DNA of 64,000 nt from an uncultured Prevotellaceae bacterium (GCA_947165485.1 CAMVAP010000013.1:1-64000); one strand, 5' to 3'; positions 18,275 through 27,129 are shown, numbered from the stretch's first letter. Notes: a model not told the origin generated them from the letters alone. A program made the numbers and translations.

Positions 18275-19981
18275 ATGGCTAATTTTTATACCGACAATAA
18301 AGCGCTCCAGTATCACCTGAATCACCCGCTGATGAAGGAGATCGTTGCCCTGCGCGAGCGCAACTACACCCAGTGTGAGAAATTTGACTACGCACCTCTC
18401 GACTTCGAAGATGCGATGGACTCCTATGAGCGCGTGCTGGAAATCATCGGCGAAATCTGTGGCGAAATCATAGCTCCCAATGCCAAGGATGTTGACCTTG
18501 AGGGTCCTCACCACGAGAATGGCCGCGTGCGTTATGCTAAGGGCACCGAGGTTAACCTCAAGGCCCTGAACCAAGCTGGCTTGATGGGCATCACCTTGCC
18601 CCGCCAGTATGGTGGCCTGAACATGTCGTCGATTCCCTATATCATGGCTGCCGACATGGTGAGCCGTGCCGATGCAGGCTTTGTAAACGTGTGGGGACTT
18701 CAAGATTGTGCCGAGACTATCAATGAATTTGCCAGCGAGGATCAGAAGGAGCGTTTCCTGCCCCGCACCTGCAAGGGTGAGACCCTGGCGATGGACTTGA
18801 CCGAGCCCGATGCCGGCAGTGATCTGCAGTCGGTGATGCTCAAGGCCACCCAGGACGAGGACGGCACGTGGCGCCTGAACGGCGTGAAGCGCTTCATCAC
18901 CAACGGTGACGGTGACATCTCGCTCGTGCTGGCACGCAGCGAGGAGGGCACCCGCGACGGCCGTGGCTTGTCGATGTTCATCTATGACAAACGTGACGGC
19001 GGCATGACCGTGCGCCGCATCGAGGACAAGATGGGTATCCACGGCAGTCCCACGTGCGAGCTCGTGTTCAAGAATGCCAAGGCTGAGCTGTGCGGTGACC
19101 GCAAGCTGGGATTGATCAAGTATGTGATGTCGCTGATGAACGGTGCCCGCCTGGGTATCGCAGCCCAGAGTGTCGGCGTGAGCGAGGCCGCCTATCAGGA
19201 GGCTATTGCATACGCCCGCAGCCGTGAGCAGTTCGGCCAGCCCATCATTAACTTCCCCGCCGTGAGCGAAATGGTGGCCAACATCAAGGCCAAGTTGGAT
19301 GCTTCACGCACGCTGCTGTATGAGTGCACCCGCTTTGTCGATATGTACAAGTCGCTGGAGGCCATCAGCCGTGAGCGCACCCTCGCCCCCGAGGAGCGCA
19401 AGACCATGAAGGCCTACAACCGTCTGGCCGATGCCTTCACGCCGCTGGCCAAGGGCATGACGAGCGAGTTCTGCAACCAGAATGCCTATGACTGCGTGCA
19501 GATTCACGGCGGTAGCGGCTTCATGCGCGACTACGCCTGTGAGCGCATCTACCGTGATGCCCGCATCACCAGCATCTATGAGGGCACGACCCAGTTGCAG
19601 GTGGTTGCCGCCATCCGCCACGTCACCACGGGCACCTATCTGAACCAAATCAAGGAGTACGCTGCCCGCGAGTACAATGAGGCTGTCGCCCCGATGAAGG
19701 CCAAACTCGAAGCCATGACCGCCCTCTATGAGGAGACCTTTGCCAAGGTACAGGCCGTGGAGGATCCCGACTACATCACCTTCCACGCCCGTCGCCTGGT
19801 CGAGATGCTCGGCCACATCATCATGGGCTATCTGCTCATGGGTGACGCCAGCCAGGAGCCCGACCTGTTTATGGATAGCGCCAAGGTCTATGTCAACATG
19901 GGCGAGGCCGAGGTAGCACGCCACGCGAAGTTTATCGCCGGCTTCAACCCCGCCGACCAAGCCGCCTACATGCGCCAGTAA
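18275..19981 (+). CDS. Acyl-CoA dehydrogenase
   Basis: This FAD enzyme oxidises an acyl-CoA to the enoyl-CoA and hands electrons to the adjacent ETF. The 568-residue product has the N-terminal helical domain, the middle-strand motif DLTEPDAGSDLQSVMLKA, a C-terminal helical domain with YARSREQFGQPI and IHGGSGFMRDYACERIYRDA, and ITSIYEGTTQLQ. The glutamate of IYEGT is the usual catalytic base position. An extra C-terminal region (about 450-568) makes it longer than classic short-chain enzymes, as in the large anaerobe-type family. Substrate chain length cannot be read. Confidence 0.93.
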   Translation: MANFYTDNKALQYHLNHPLMKEIVALRERNYTQCEKFDYAPLDFEDAMDSYERVLEIIGEICGEIIAPNAKDVDLEGPHHENGRVRYAKGTEVNLKALNQAGLMGITLPRQYGGLNMSSIPYIMAADMVSRADAGFVNVWGLQDCAETINEFASEDQKERFLPRTCKGETLAMDLTEPDAGSDLQSVMLKATQDEDGTWRLNGVKRFITNGDGDISLVLARSEEGTRDGRGLSMFIYDKRDGGMTVRRIEDKMGIHGSPTCELVFKNAKAELCGDRKLGLIKYVMSLMNGARLGIAAQSVGVSEAAYQEAIAYARSREQFGQPIINFPAVSEMVANIKAKLDASRTLLYECTRFVDMYKSLEAISRERTLAPEERKTMKAYNRLADAFTPLAKGMTSEFCNQNAYDCVQIHGGSGFMRDYACERIYRDARITSIYEGTTQLQVVAAIRHVTTGTYLNQIKEYAAREYNEAVAPMKAKLEAMTALYEETFAKVQAVEDPDYITFHARRLVEMLGHIIMGYLLMGDASQEPDLFMDSAKVYVNMGEAEVARHAKFIAGFNPADQAAYMRQ

Positions 19982-20038
19982 TTGTCAACTACGAATTCAC
20001 GTATTAAACTAATTGTTTTTACTTGAATTTTTTATATT

Positions 20039-20497
20039 GTGAAAAAGTACAGATATTCAATGATGGCCATGCTGTTGGCATTGTTTACCGTTGGCTTTAC
20101 CGCCTGTAGCAATGACGACGAGCCCAAGGGTGCTGACATCGTCGGGACTTGGCAATACAATCATCCTGATGATGAAGAAAATGATGATTATGATCTGTAT
20201 TATCAATTCACCAAAGACGGTATGTTTCATCTAGTGTGGAAATCTCATGACGAATCTTCTGGTTATGGCAAACGCAGCTTTTTTGTTTATCACGGAACAT
20301 ATACCGTATCGGGGAAGAAGTTGATAGTCACCTACGACTCGCTCGACCCCTTGACTGGTCTTGCCGAGACCTCTGAAGGCGAATATTCAGTCCAGGGCGA
20401 CAGACTGATGTTTCTCGGCGGAGAAGAACCTACATTCACCCGTGTGGAGGACAGTGTGATAGAGCCCTATCTGAATGCAGTTCCTCATCCTTGCTGA
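20039..20497 (+). CDS. Lipoprotein of unknown function (lipocalin-like)
   Basis: The 152-residue product begins at GTG 20039, giving MKKYRYSMMAMLLALFTVGF and then TACS, a lipoprotein signal with the lipobox cysteine near residue 23. The mature part has ADIVGTWQYNHP followed by strand-rich segments ending with GEYSVQGDRLMFLGG, which resembles lipocalin-like domains common in Bacteroidetes lipoproteins. Function is unknown. A strong terminator follows immediately. GTG was chosen because it supplies the basic n-region; ATG at codon 8 would be weaker. Confidence 0.75.
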   Translation: MKKYRYSMMAMLLALFTVGFTACSNDDEPKGADIVGTWQYNHPDDEENDDYDLYYQFTKDGMFHLVWKSHDESSGYGKRSFFVYHGTYTVSGKKLIVTYDSLDPLTGLAETSEGEYSVQGDRLMFLGGEEPTFTRVEDSVIEPYLNAVPHPC

Positions 20498-20503
20498 CAA
20501 TAT

Positions 20504-20546
20504 ACCGTGTCCCTGCCGAGGTCTATCGGCGGGGACACGGTTTTTT
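20504..20546 (+). terminator. Strong intrinsic terminator
   Basis: ACCGTGTCCC pairs with GGGACACGGT, extended by the inner CTGCCGA/TCGGCGG part, and is followed by six T. It ends the lipoprotein transcript just before the next promoter. Confidence 0.85.
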
Positions 20547-20558
20547 AGCGTGTGAAAA

Positions 20559-20589
20559 TTGGCAGGTTTAAGTAAAAGGACTACCTTTG
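20559..20589 (+). promoter_or_regulatory. Promoter of the cation transporter gene
   Basis: TTG at 20559-20561 and TACCTTTG at 20582-20589, spaced by 20 nt. The ATG follows nine nt after the -7 element, implying a near-leaderless or very short leader. Confidence 0.7.
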
Positions 20590-20597
20590 CGACAACT

Positions 20598-21482
20598 ATG
20601 AATCGTGAGAAGGAGATATATAAGGTGACGATAGTGGGCAGTGCTGGTAATGTGGCGCTGCTGACCTTCAAGTTCATTGCGGGTGTGATGGGTCACAGTT
20701 CGGCGATGATTGCCGATGCCGTGCACTCGCTCTCCGACTTCATCACCGACGTGATCGTGCTCGCCTTTGTCCACGTGAGTGCCAAGCCCCAGGACGTGAG
20801 CCATGACTACGGTCACGGCAAGTATGAGACGTTTGCCTCGTTCATCATCGGCCTGGCATTGCTGGCTGCTGCCACGGGTATTATCGTCTCGGGTGTGGCC
20901 AAGGTTATTGACTGGGCTGGTGGCGAGCAATTGGCGGCACCGGGATGGCTGGCGCTGGTGGCAGCTGTGGTGTCGATTATGGTCAAGGAGGTGTTGTATC
21001 AATACACTGTGAGGCGTGGTAAGCGCCTTGACTCGCAGGCCATGATTGCCAATGCGTGGCATCACCGCAGTGACGCGTTCTCATCGATAGGGGCGGCGCT
21101 GGGTATCGGTGGCGCCATCCTGCTGGGCAACCGCTGGACTGTGCTCGATCCGCTGGCTTCGGTCGTGGTGGGTGGAATCCTGGTCAAGGTGTCGATTGAC
21201 CTGTTGCGGTCGAGCATGGGCGAACTCACCGAGCACTCCCTCTCCAGTGACGTGGAAAAAGAAATCGAGAACATTATCCGCTCATTTCCCGACGTGAGCG
21301 AGCCTCACAACCTGCGCACACGGCGCATTGGAAACCGCATTGCCATCGAGGCACACGTGCGCATGGAGGGTAACACGTCACTCACCGCAGCCCATGACCG
21401 TGCCACAGCCATCGAGCAGGCCATCAGGCAACGCTTCGGGCAGCAGACCCATGTCACCATTCACATGGAGCCTACTCGGTAG
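20598..21482 (+). CDS. Cation diffusion facilitator (FieF/CzcD family) transporter
   Basis: This is an inner-membrane proton-coupled exporter of divalent metals such as zinc or iron. The 294-residue product has six hydrophobic helices. Helix 2 carries the metal site AMIADAVHSLSDFITD and helix 5 carries NAWHHRSDAFSS, the paired HxxxD/DxxxD-type ligands of this family. The C-terminal cytoplasmic domain (about 215-294) has the PHNLRTRRIGNRIAIEAHV and THVTIHME strands. ATG 20598 is chosen because it follows the promoter; an upstream TTG would overlap the promoter. Confidence 0.93.
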   Translation: MNREKEIYKVTIVGSAGNVALLTFKFIAGVMGHSSAMIADAVHSLSDFITDVIVLAFVHVSAKPQDVSHDYGHGKYETFASFIIGLALLAAATGIIVSGVAKVIDWAGGEQLAAPGWLALVAAVVSIMVKEVLYQYTVRRGKRLDSQAMIANAWHHRSDAFSSIGAALGIGGAILLGNRWTVLDPLASVVVGGILVKVSIDLLRSSMGELTEHSLSSDVEKEIENIIRSFPDVSEPHNLRTRRIGNRIAIEAHVRMEGNTSLTAAHDRATAIEQAIRQRFGQQTHVTIHMEPTR

Positions 21483-21515
21483 TTGGGTATTTAGTTTTCA
21501 GCTAGCGACTAACAA

Positions 21516-21932
21516 TCAATGATCGGCGACTTCCTCCAGCTTGGAGAGGAAGGCGATGCGTGCTCCTTGCAGCAAGGTGATGGCGCGGGGCACGATGTCA
21601 CTCAGCTCGGGAGTCGTATCGGCCAGGATCTCAAAGGCTACCCACACACTGGTTTCCTTGTTGCCCTTCTCGTCCTCCATGTCCATGGTGTAGAGCTTCA
21701 CCACCTTGATGTTGCTGTTCACGTCGTTCATGGCGCGCATGATGATGTCCTCGTTGTCCTCGGTGACGACAAAGATGGCCGGCATCATGAGCCTGAAGTA
21801 CTGTTCATCTTCCTCGTCCTTGAAGTACAGGAAATTGATGCCCTCTTTCTTGAAGGCGATGCCAAAGGGGGTCTCGTGGGGACGAAAACCTTCCTCGGCC
21901 AGATAATCAATCATCAGTTTATTTAAGTCCAT
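21516..21932 (-). CDS. Small cytosolic protein, YbjN/secretion-chaperone-like
   Basis: The 138-residue acidic protein has no signal or membrane segment. It starts with DLNKLMIDYLAEEGFRPHE, followed by alternating strands (INFLYFKDEEDEQYFRLMM) and a late helix (TLLQGARIAFLSKLEE). That order is typical of the YbjN or type III secretion chaperone-like fold, but I assign it only by look. It is the last gene of the leftward operon with the kinase-AAA fusion, separated from it by 136 nt containing a hairpin repeat. Confidence 0.7.
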   Translation of the reverse strand: MDLNKLMIDYLAEEGFRPHETPFGIAFKKEGINFLYFKDEEDEQYFRLMMPAIFVVTEDNEDIIMRAMNDVNSNIKVVKLYTMDMEDEKGNKETSVWVAFEILADTTPELSDIVPRAITLLQGARIAFLSKLEEVADH

Positions 21933-21968
21933 ATTGTTGGTTTTTAGTTGGTTGTTAATTGCTTTATT

Positions 21969-21988
21969 GCCGTGGCGGGAGCCACGGC
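21969..21988. repeat. Hairpin repeat GCCGTGGC, copy 1
   Basis: GCCGTGGC-GGGA-GCCACGGC, a perfect eight-base-pair hairpin, followed by CATAGATGACCCTGCTGGAACG. The same element recurs at 35116 and 52788. It lies 37 nt upstream of the start of the 138-residue gene. Confidence 0.8.
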
Positions 21989-22068
21989 ATAGATGACCCT
22001 GCTGGAACGCCTTGTGTTCTTGCTTCTCCCTTTCCTGCTATCTCTAACCTTTAACCATTAACCATTAA

Positions 22069-23901
22069 TCAACGGTACCCGATGCGGGGCAGGGAGTTGG
22101 AGCGTGAGATGCCTTCCATCTTGTTGCGCATGTCTTCATATTCCTTGAGCAGCTCCTTGCTGATCGAGGGCTTGATGCCCTCGATGGTCTTGAGAATCAG
22201 CTCCTGGGTGATATCCTCGTGGTTGAAGGCGGCGATGGTAGCGGCCTCGTTCACCACATAGGCGATGTCGCTGGCCACATAACCATCGGCTTTCTCGGCC
22301 AGGGCGTTGCTGTCGATTGGGCCGCATGGACGGTCCTTGAGGTACAGCTCAAACATCAGACGGCGGGCTGTCAAGTCGGGCATGGGAACATACACCTGCT
22401 TGTCGATGCGGCCCGTGCGCAGCACGGCGGGGTCCACCTTGTCGGGGCGGTTGCTGGTGGCGATGACAAAGATGCCTCGCCTGGAGCAGTTGTTGAGCTG
22501 TGACAGGAACTCGTTGACCTCGCCTGCCTGGTTGCTGCCCAGGTCGCCCGATCGGCTGGGGACAAAGGCGTCAAACTCGTCGAAGCACAACACCGACGGG
22601 GCATTCTCCTCTGCCTTCTTGAACAGGTCGGCGATTTTGCCCTGTGAGCCGTGGATGTAGATGGAACCCAGATCGCTGGCCTTGACCAGGATGAAGTTGA
22701 AGCCCGTCTCCTCGGCAAACTTCTCGGCAAAGAAGCTCTTGCCGCATCCCGGGGGGCCGTAGAGCAACATGCCGTTGGGCGGCGTGAGCTTGTACTTCTC
22801 GGCCAGTTCCTTGTCTTGCAGGATCATGATCACACGTTTGCGCAGCATGTCCTTGAGGTCATCCATGCCTGCGATGTCGGCAAAGCCGTTACCGCCGCCG
22901 CGCTTGATCTGCACATCGGCGCTGGTCTCGGTCGCGGCTTGGGTGCGGTCGCTGCTGGTGTAGCTGCCGGAGTCCTGTTCGTTCATGGTGGCCTCCTGTT
23001 CGCGCATGGCCAGGCGGTTGCGTATCTCCTGAGCCATGTCGCTGTCATCGTCAACCAGCAGGTCGTTGAGGATCTCATCCACGCTCTCATAGCGCTCGGT
23101 GTAGCTCAACGATAGGCCACAGGCCACGATGGCTTGCAGCTTCTCGTCCTGGATGTCATCGACATCGATCTCGCCCTGCTCGCTGCGTGCCTTCTGGACG
23201 AGGCGTATTTTCTCCTTGCGGGACATCTGTGGTGTGAATTCCACACCCCAGGGTGCCTTGCCCGTGAGCATGGTGTAGAACACGCCAGTAGCGGCAAAGA
23301 TGTCGTTACGCTCATCATATTTTCCCAGGAAGGACTGCCCACTGGCATACCGTGGATCCAGGTCGGCTGTGTCAAACGGCGCGTTGCCCATGAAGCAAGG
23401 CGACACGTGTCCCATGTCGATGAGTTCGGCAGTGCCGCGGGTCTTGCTGCTCAGCATCACATTGGTGGGATTGATGTCGTTGTGCAGCAACACGCCGGGA
23501 CGCTCATGCAGGTATTGCAGGCCTTGCAGCATCTCGATAAATATCTTGACGGCAACCTTGGGTTCGAGTTTCTTTTTCTTCTTGCGTTGCAGCATCTCGC
23601 TCAGCAGTTCGCCGCTGAAGTAGGTGGCTACCACATAGCGGCACTCGCCGGCATCGTCGTTGTAGATGCCGTCGGCGATGTAGCTCACGATATTCTTGTG
23701 TTGTAACTGGCGGCACACGGCGATCTCGGTGACTTCACCGTCGTTGATCAGTTTGTCGGGCGTGTTCTTGAGGCGGTAAATCTTCAGGAAGTAGGGATTG
23801 CCGCTCTCATCCTCCACCCGGTAACTCTCGGCATAGGGGTTTTCCTTGATGAGATAGACCACATGCCATTGGTCGATGGGTTGTCCTTCTTTGAGTATCA
23901 T
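22069..23901 (-). CDS. Protein kinase-like domain fused to AAA+ ATPase
   Basis: The 610-residue product has an N-terminal Hanks-type kinase fold (about 10-285): a candidate ATP lysine K40 in YFLKIY, the catalytic loop HNDINPTN at 140-147, and DMG at 162-164 in place of DFG. The Gly-rich loop is not evident and the usual Lys of HRDxKxxN is replaced by Asn, so it may be weakly active or a pseudokinase. A disordered Gln/Ser/Thr linker (about 290-335) leads to a classic AAA domain: Walker A GPPGCGKS (382-389), Walker B CFDEFDAF, sensor ATSNRP and arginine-finger region LRTGRID. It is in an operon with DUF1599 and DoxX-like genes. Partners are unknown. Confidence 0.9.
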   Translation of the reverse strand: MILKEGQPIDQWHVVYLIKENPYAESYRVEDESGNPYFLKIYRLKNTPDKLINDGEVTEIAVCRQLQHKNIVSYIADGIYNDDAGECRYVVATYFSGELLSEMLQRKKKKKLEPKVAVKIFIEMLQGLQYLHERPGVLLHNDINPTNVMLSSKTRGTAELIDMGHVSPCFMGNAPFDTADLDPRYASGQSFLGKYDERNDIFAATGVFYTMLTGKAPWGVEFTPQMSRKEKIRLVQKARSEQGEIDVDDIQDEKLQAIVACGLSLSYTERYESVDEILNDLLVDDDSDMAQEIRNRLAMREQEATMNEQDSGSYTSSDRTQAATETSADVQIKRGGGNGFADIAGMDDLKDMLRKRVIMILQDKELAEKYKLTPPNGMLLYGPPGCGKSFFAEKFAEETGFNFILVKASDLGSIYIHGSQGKIADLFKKAEENAPSVLCFDEFDAFVPSRSGDLGSNQAGEVNEFLSQLNNCSRRGIFVIATSNRPDKVDPAVLRTGRIDKQVYVPMPDLTARRLMFELYLKDRPCGPIDSNALAEKADGYVASDIAYVVNEAATIAAFNHEDITQELILKTIEGIKPSISKELLKEYEDMRNKMEGISRSNSLPRIGYR

Positions 23902-23918
23902 GATTGAGTGGTTAGTTG

Positions 23919-25265
23919 TTAATTTTCAGTTTTCGGTTGTTGGTTGCTGGCTGTTTTGTTTCCCTTCTTGTTGCGCTTGTAGTAGAAGTATCTCACCAGT
24001 AGGTGGGTGCGGTTGAGCATGAACAGGCCGAGCATGGCCGCCAGATAGACGAGCATCAAGTTGGTCAAGACGCTGTCGGCATCATGATTGTTGCCCATGT
24101 CGCTCAGTTCCACGGGTTGCTCCACGTCGTCAAGCGAGGAGAGGGTGCGCTTCCACTTGATGGTACCGTCTTCCAGATAGACGACGGCGGGATTGCCGCG
24201 GGCCACCATCTTGAGTTCGCTGTCATCCATGTGGTAGATGGCATAGCTGGCCATGGAGAGGTCTTTCCACTGGTCCACCTCGGTCGCTGTGGCGGGTGTG
24301 AGCCCTACGACATCGGCCTGTGCCACAAGGGCTGCATCGTTCAACTCATTCAGGGCATAGGAGCTGATGATGCCCACCTCACTCAGGTCGGGAAACAGCA
24401 ATAGCACGATGCGCCGGTTGTTGCTCAGCACATCGATGGTGACATCCTCGCCATCCTCGTCCATGATCGTCAGGCTGCGGTCGCTGCCGGGATTCTGGAC
24501 GATGACCTTGCCGTGGGGACGGTTGCTGCGGTAGCGGGTTACATATTCCCAGCCGTCCTCCTCGTCGGGCAGGCTGTCGATGGTGAACTCATGCTCCTCG
24601 CCGTCCTTGCTATAGATAAAAGTGAAGTCGTCCTCTCCTGCTGCGGGATCCTCGGCACTGGCCGCTATCAGCTGGGTGCCAACGGGGTAGGGTCGGTAGT
24701 CGATGAGAGGCTGGACAAAGTAGCCATAATAGGCTACAGTCATGATCAGCGCAAACGATAATGCCCCCACTACCCATTGCACGGCTGGGCCGTAAATGCT
24801 GCGCAGCGACGTGTTGAACAGCAACAGGTAGATCACGCCCAGCAGCAACAGCAGGTTCTTGCCGAATGTTGCCCAGTTGCTCAGGTGTATCGCATCGCCA
24901 AAACAACCACAGTCGGGCACCGCGTCGGTCACGGCCAGCCATAGGGTGAGCGGTGTCATCACCAGCATCATGAGCAAGGCTACCCATGGTGCGCTGCGAC
25001 GATAGGCCCCCACGGCAATCACCACACCCAGGATGAACTCGAGTGCGGCAAGCGATACGGCAATAAACAGAGCGGTTCCAGTCCAGCTACCCAGCCCCAG
25101 GGCGTTCAGGTAGTCGGTGATTTTGTAACAGGTGCCCCACGGGTCAACCCCCTTGGTAAATCCCGAGAAGATGAACACGCCGCCCACGGTCAGGCGCATG
25201 AGCAACGTCAACACCTGGCACCACTTTTCATACTTGACGGCTTGGATGAATGCCTTGATGGTCAT
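23919..25265 (-). CDS. DoxX-like membrane protein with C-terminal extension
   Basis: The 448-residue protein has a DoxX/MauE-type four-helix membrane domain in the first 170 residues, with LTVGGVFIFSGFTKGVDPWG and the cysteine motif PDCGCFGDAI. A soluble domain (about 185-400) contains IVLLLFPDLSEVG and looks thioredoxin-like without an evident CXXC, and a final helix precedes a basic tail. I remember this as the BT_3928-type protein of Bacteroides. It probably takes part in envelope redox or lipid quinone chemistry, which is inference. ATG 25265 is preferred to the TTG one codon earlier. It sits 17 nt before the kinase gene. Confidence 0.85.
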   Translation of the reverse strand: MTIKAFIQAVKYEKWCQVLTLLMRLTVGGVFIFSGFTKGVDPWGTCYKITDYLNALGLGSWTGTALFIAVSLAALEFILGVVIAVGAYRRSAPWVALLMMLVMTPLTLWLAVTDAVPDCGCFGDAIHLSNWATFGKNLLLLLGVIYLLLFNTSLRSIYGPAVQWVVGALSFALIMTVAYYGYFVQPLIDYRPYPVGTQLIAASAEDPAAGEDDFTFIYSKDGEEHEFTIDSLPDEEDGWEYVTRYRSNRPHGKVIVQNPGSDRSLTIMDEDGEDVTIDVLSNNRRIVLLLFPDLSEVGIISSYALNELNDAALVAQADVVGLTPATATEVDQWKDLSMASYAIYHMDDSELKMVARGNPAVVYLEDGTIKWKRTLSSLDDVEQPVELSDMGNNHDADSVLTNLMLVYLAAMLGLFMLNRTHLLVRYFYYKRNKKGNKTASNQQPKTEN

Positions 25266-25288
25266 CAATGTAGTGGAAATAATAGGGT

Positions 25289-25837
25289 TTATTCATCGCT
25301 GCCCTCGTTGTGCTTGATGAGGGCAAACACGCTGTAGTTGATCATGTCCTGATAGTTGGCGTCGATGCCTTCGCTCACCAGGGTGGCACCATCGTGGTTC
25401 TCAATCTCCTTGGTGCGCTGTATCTTGGTCAATATCAGGTCGGTATAGCTGGAAATGCGCATGTCGCGCCAAGCCTCGCCATAGTCGGTGTTCTTGGCAA
25501 TCATCAGTTCCTTGGTCTTGCCGATGAGCTCATCATAGAGCTGGAGAGCCTCCTGGGCCGTAATATCCACCACGTCGCTGTAACCGCGTTTCAACTGTAT
25601 CAGGCCGATGATGCCGTAGTTGATGATACCGATGAATTCGGGCCAGATGCCTTCACCCACCTTGGTCTCGCCGTTCAGCTCCAGCGTGCGGATGCGTTTG
25701 GCCTTGATGAAGATCTGGTCGGTTACAGAGCGGGGTCGCAGGATGCGCCACGACGGACCGTAGTCCTTCATCTTGTTGATAAACAGCTCGCGGCACGTGG
25801 CGATCACTTCGTCATATTGTTTGCTGGTATTCTGCAT
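25289..25837 (-). CDS. DUF1599 protein (nucleotide-modification-associated domain)
   Basis: The 182-residue protein is built of two similar halves. Residues about 20-60 (KMKDYGPSWRILRPRSVTDQ) and 115-150 (KNTDYGEAWRDMRISSYTDL) share the K..DYG.aWR...S.TD pattern followed by a KI/KAKRIRTLE-like helix. This is the duplicated DUF1599 / nucleotide-modification-associated domain 1. The biochemical role is unproven. It is the first gene of the leftward operon and is followed 23 nt later by the DoxX-like gene, an adjacency I remember from other Bacteroidetes. Confidence 0.88.
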   Translation of the reverse strand: MQNTSKQYDEVIATCRELFINKMKDYGPSWRILRPRSVTDQIFIKAKRIRTLELNGETKVGEGIWPEFIGIINYGIIGLIQLKRGYSDVVDITAQEALQLYDELIGKTKELMIAKNTDYGEAWRDMRISSYTDLILTKIQRTKEIENHDGATLVSEGIDANYQDMINYSVFALIKHNEGSDE

Positions 25838-25854
25838 AGTGTTGATAATTTACA

Positions 25855-25888
25855 TTTCGCAAGCATATAACTTGCTCACTGATTAGTG
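25855..25888. repeat. 34-bp leader hairpin repeat, copy 1
   Basis: TTTCGCAAG...TAACTTGCTCACTGATTAGTG, matching 50508-50541 at 28 of 34 positions. GCAAG and CTTGC can pair. It lies 18-51 nt upstream of the DUF1599 ATG. Confidence 0.65.
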
Positions 25889-26031
25889 ATTAGCGACTTG
25901 ACGCTTCAAAAACCGAAAAGACCTCCCACAATCGTTGTTTTCTCGATATTTCAGGCGTTCACTCATCTCTAATCCTCAAGTTTTTTAAAGTGGTCTTGCC
26001 GCTTTAGAAACTTGAAATAATAGCCATTAGG

Positions 26032-26039
26032 CAAAGGTA
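26032..26039 (-). promoter_or_regulatory. -7 element ahead of the DUF1599 operon
   Basis: TACCTTTG on the minus strand followed by GCC, about 195 nt upstream of the DUF1599 start. This predicts an unusually long leader of about 185 nt that contains the 34-bp hairpin repeat and a 27-codon frame (25883-25966). Confidence 0.45.
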
Positions 26040-26081
26040 ATGCTTTTTTTGCTTTTCTCGCCCAATAAATCTGGCCATTTT

Positions 26082-27104
26082 TTATCGACCTTTGGGTTTT
26101 TCGGGTAATATGGCCTTCATCAGCAGGCTATAAAGCCAGCCAACGGCGATGGAAAGCATTGTGTAGCAGGCCAGTGAAAGCAGTACCGAGTGTGGCCCCA
26201 TCTCGTAGAAGATCATCCTCAGCAGGGGATGGATCATGAAGATGCTGGACGAGATGCCGCCAATCCACGCCAGTGGCTTGAGCGTGACGATGCGGCTCAA
26301 TGTGACACAGCACATGATGCAGCAGATTTCGCTCAACGGCATCAGGCACTGATGGGTCATGCACAGCCATAGCAGCACTGCCGACAGGATGCACAGGACG
26401 ACACTTGTGCGTCTGGTCAGGTTCACTGGCGTGCGTGCCGCAATCATGCCTGCAACGAACGGGGTGATCCAGCCCAGGGCGTTGAGCCTGATCCACTCTT
26501 GCACATCGTTGCTCATCCCGTAGATGGCCAGATAGCGGATGGCGATGCCGGCGGCAAGCAGCAGCCATAACCAACTCTTGTCCAGCCGCTTGATGACCGG
26601 GAAGAAGAAGTAGAACTGGAGAATGGCCCCAAGGAACCAGTAGATGCCTGGCTCGATGACAAAGCTGTTGTCGCCGTAGCACAGGGGGTTGATGGTAAAC
26701 GTCACCTGAGCGATGATTGACGGAATGTTCCAGTTGTGGCCAAATGCGCCATAGAATAGGGCGATATAGACCGCAAACACGGGCAGCAGGAGTTTCCACA
26801 GCTTGGAAACGTGTCGCTTGATGTAGTTATAAAGGGGTAACTGCGCTGCTTCACCATATTTGCGCGTCAGCCCGTAACCACTCAGGAAGAAAAAGCAAGA
26901 CACGACAACCCATCCGGCAAACGATGCCACATACCACGGCATCTGCCCCGAGGACACATGCGACAGGAATATGTCGGTAACCTGCTGGGAATAGGCAAAC
27001 TCATTGCAGTTGATACCCATCAGGCGGTACACATAATTGTGAACCACTAGCAGGAGTATCGAAAAGCCTCTGATGTTCAGGTCTTGTTCCCTGGTGATGT
27101 CCAT
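26082..27104 (-). CDS. Membrane acyltransferase (acyltransferase 3 family)
   Basis: The 340-residue integral membrane protein has about ten helices. The N-terminus has LNIRGFSILLLVVHNYVYRL, with the helix-1 His followed by Asn-Tyr rather than the usual FYHF pattern, then SCFFFLSGYGLTRKYG, a signature of OafA-like acyltransferases. It would O-acylate a surface glycan or similar. It stands alone next to a MITE, with mdh further upstream on the same strand. Confidence 0.85.
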   Translation of the reverse strand: MDITREQDLNIRGFSILLLVVHNYVYRLMGINCNEFAYSQQVTDIFLSHVSSGQMPWYVASFAGWVVVSCFFFLSGYGLTRKYGEAAQLPLYNYIKRHVSKLWKLLLPVFAVYIALFYGAFGHNWNIPSIIAQVTFTINPLCYGDNSFVIEPGIYWFLGAILQFYFFFPVIKRLDKSWLWLLLAAGIAIRYLAIYGMSNDVQEWIRLNALGWITPFVAGMIAARTPVNLTRRTSVVLCILSAVLLWLCMTHQCLMPLSEICCIMCCVTLSRIVTLKPLAWIGGISSSIFMIHPLLRMIFYEMGPHSVLLSLACYTMLSIAVGWLYSLLMKAILPEKPKGR

Positions 27105-27129
27105 GAGTTGCCAGTGATTGGGAAAAAAC

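Noticed and set aside
18206-19042. 278-codon minus-strand frame opposite the acyl-CoA dehydrogenase gene
   Set aside because: Complement of a clear gene; no recognisable motif and no promoter.
24003-24404. Plus-strand frame opposite the DoxX-like gene
   Set aside because: Complement of a supported gene with the typical His/Val/Gly bias of an antisense shadow.
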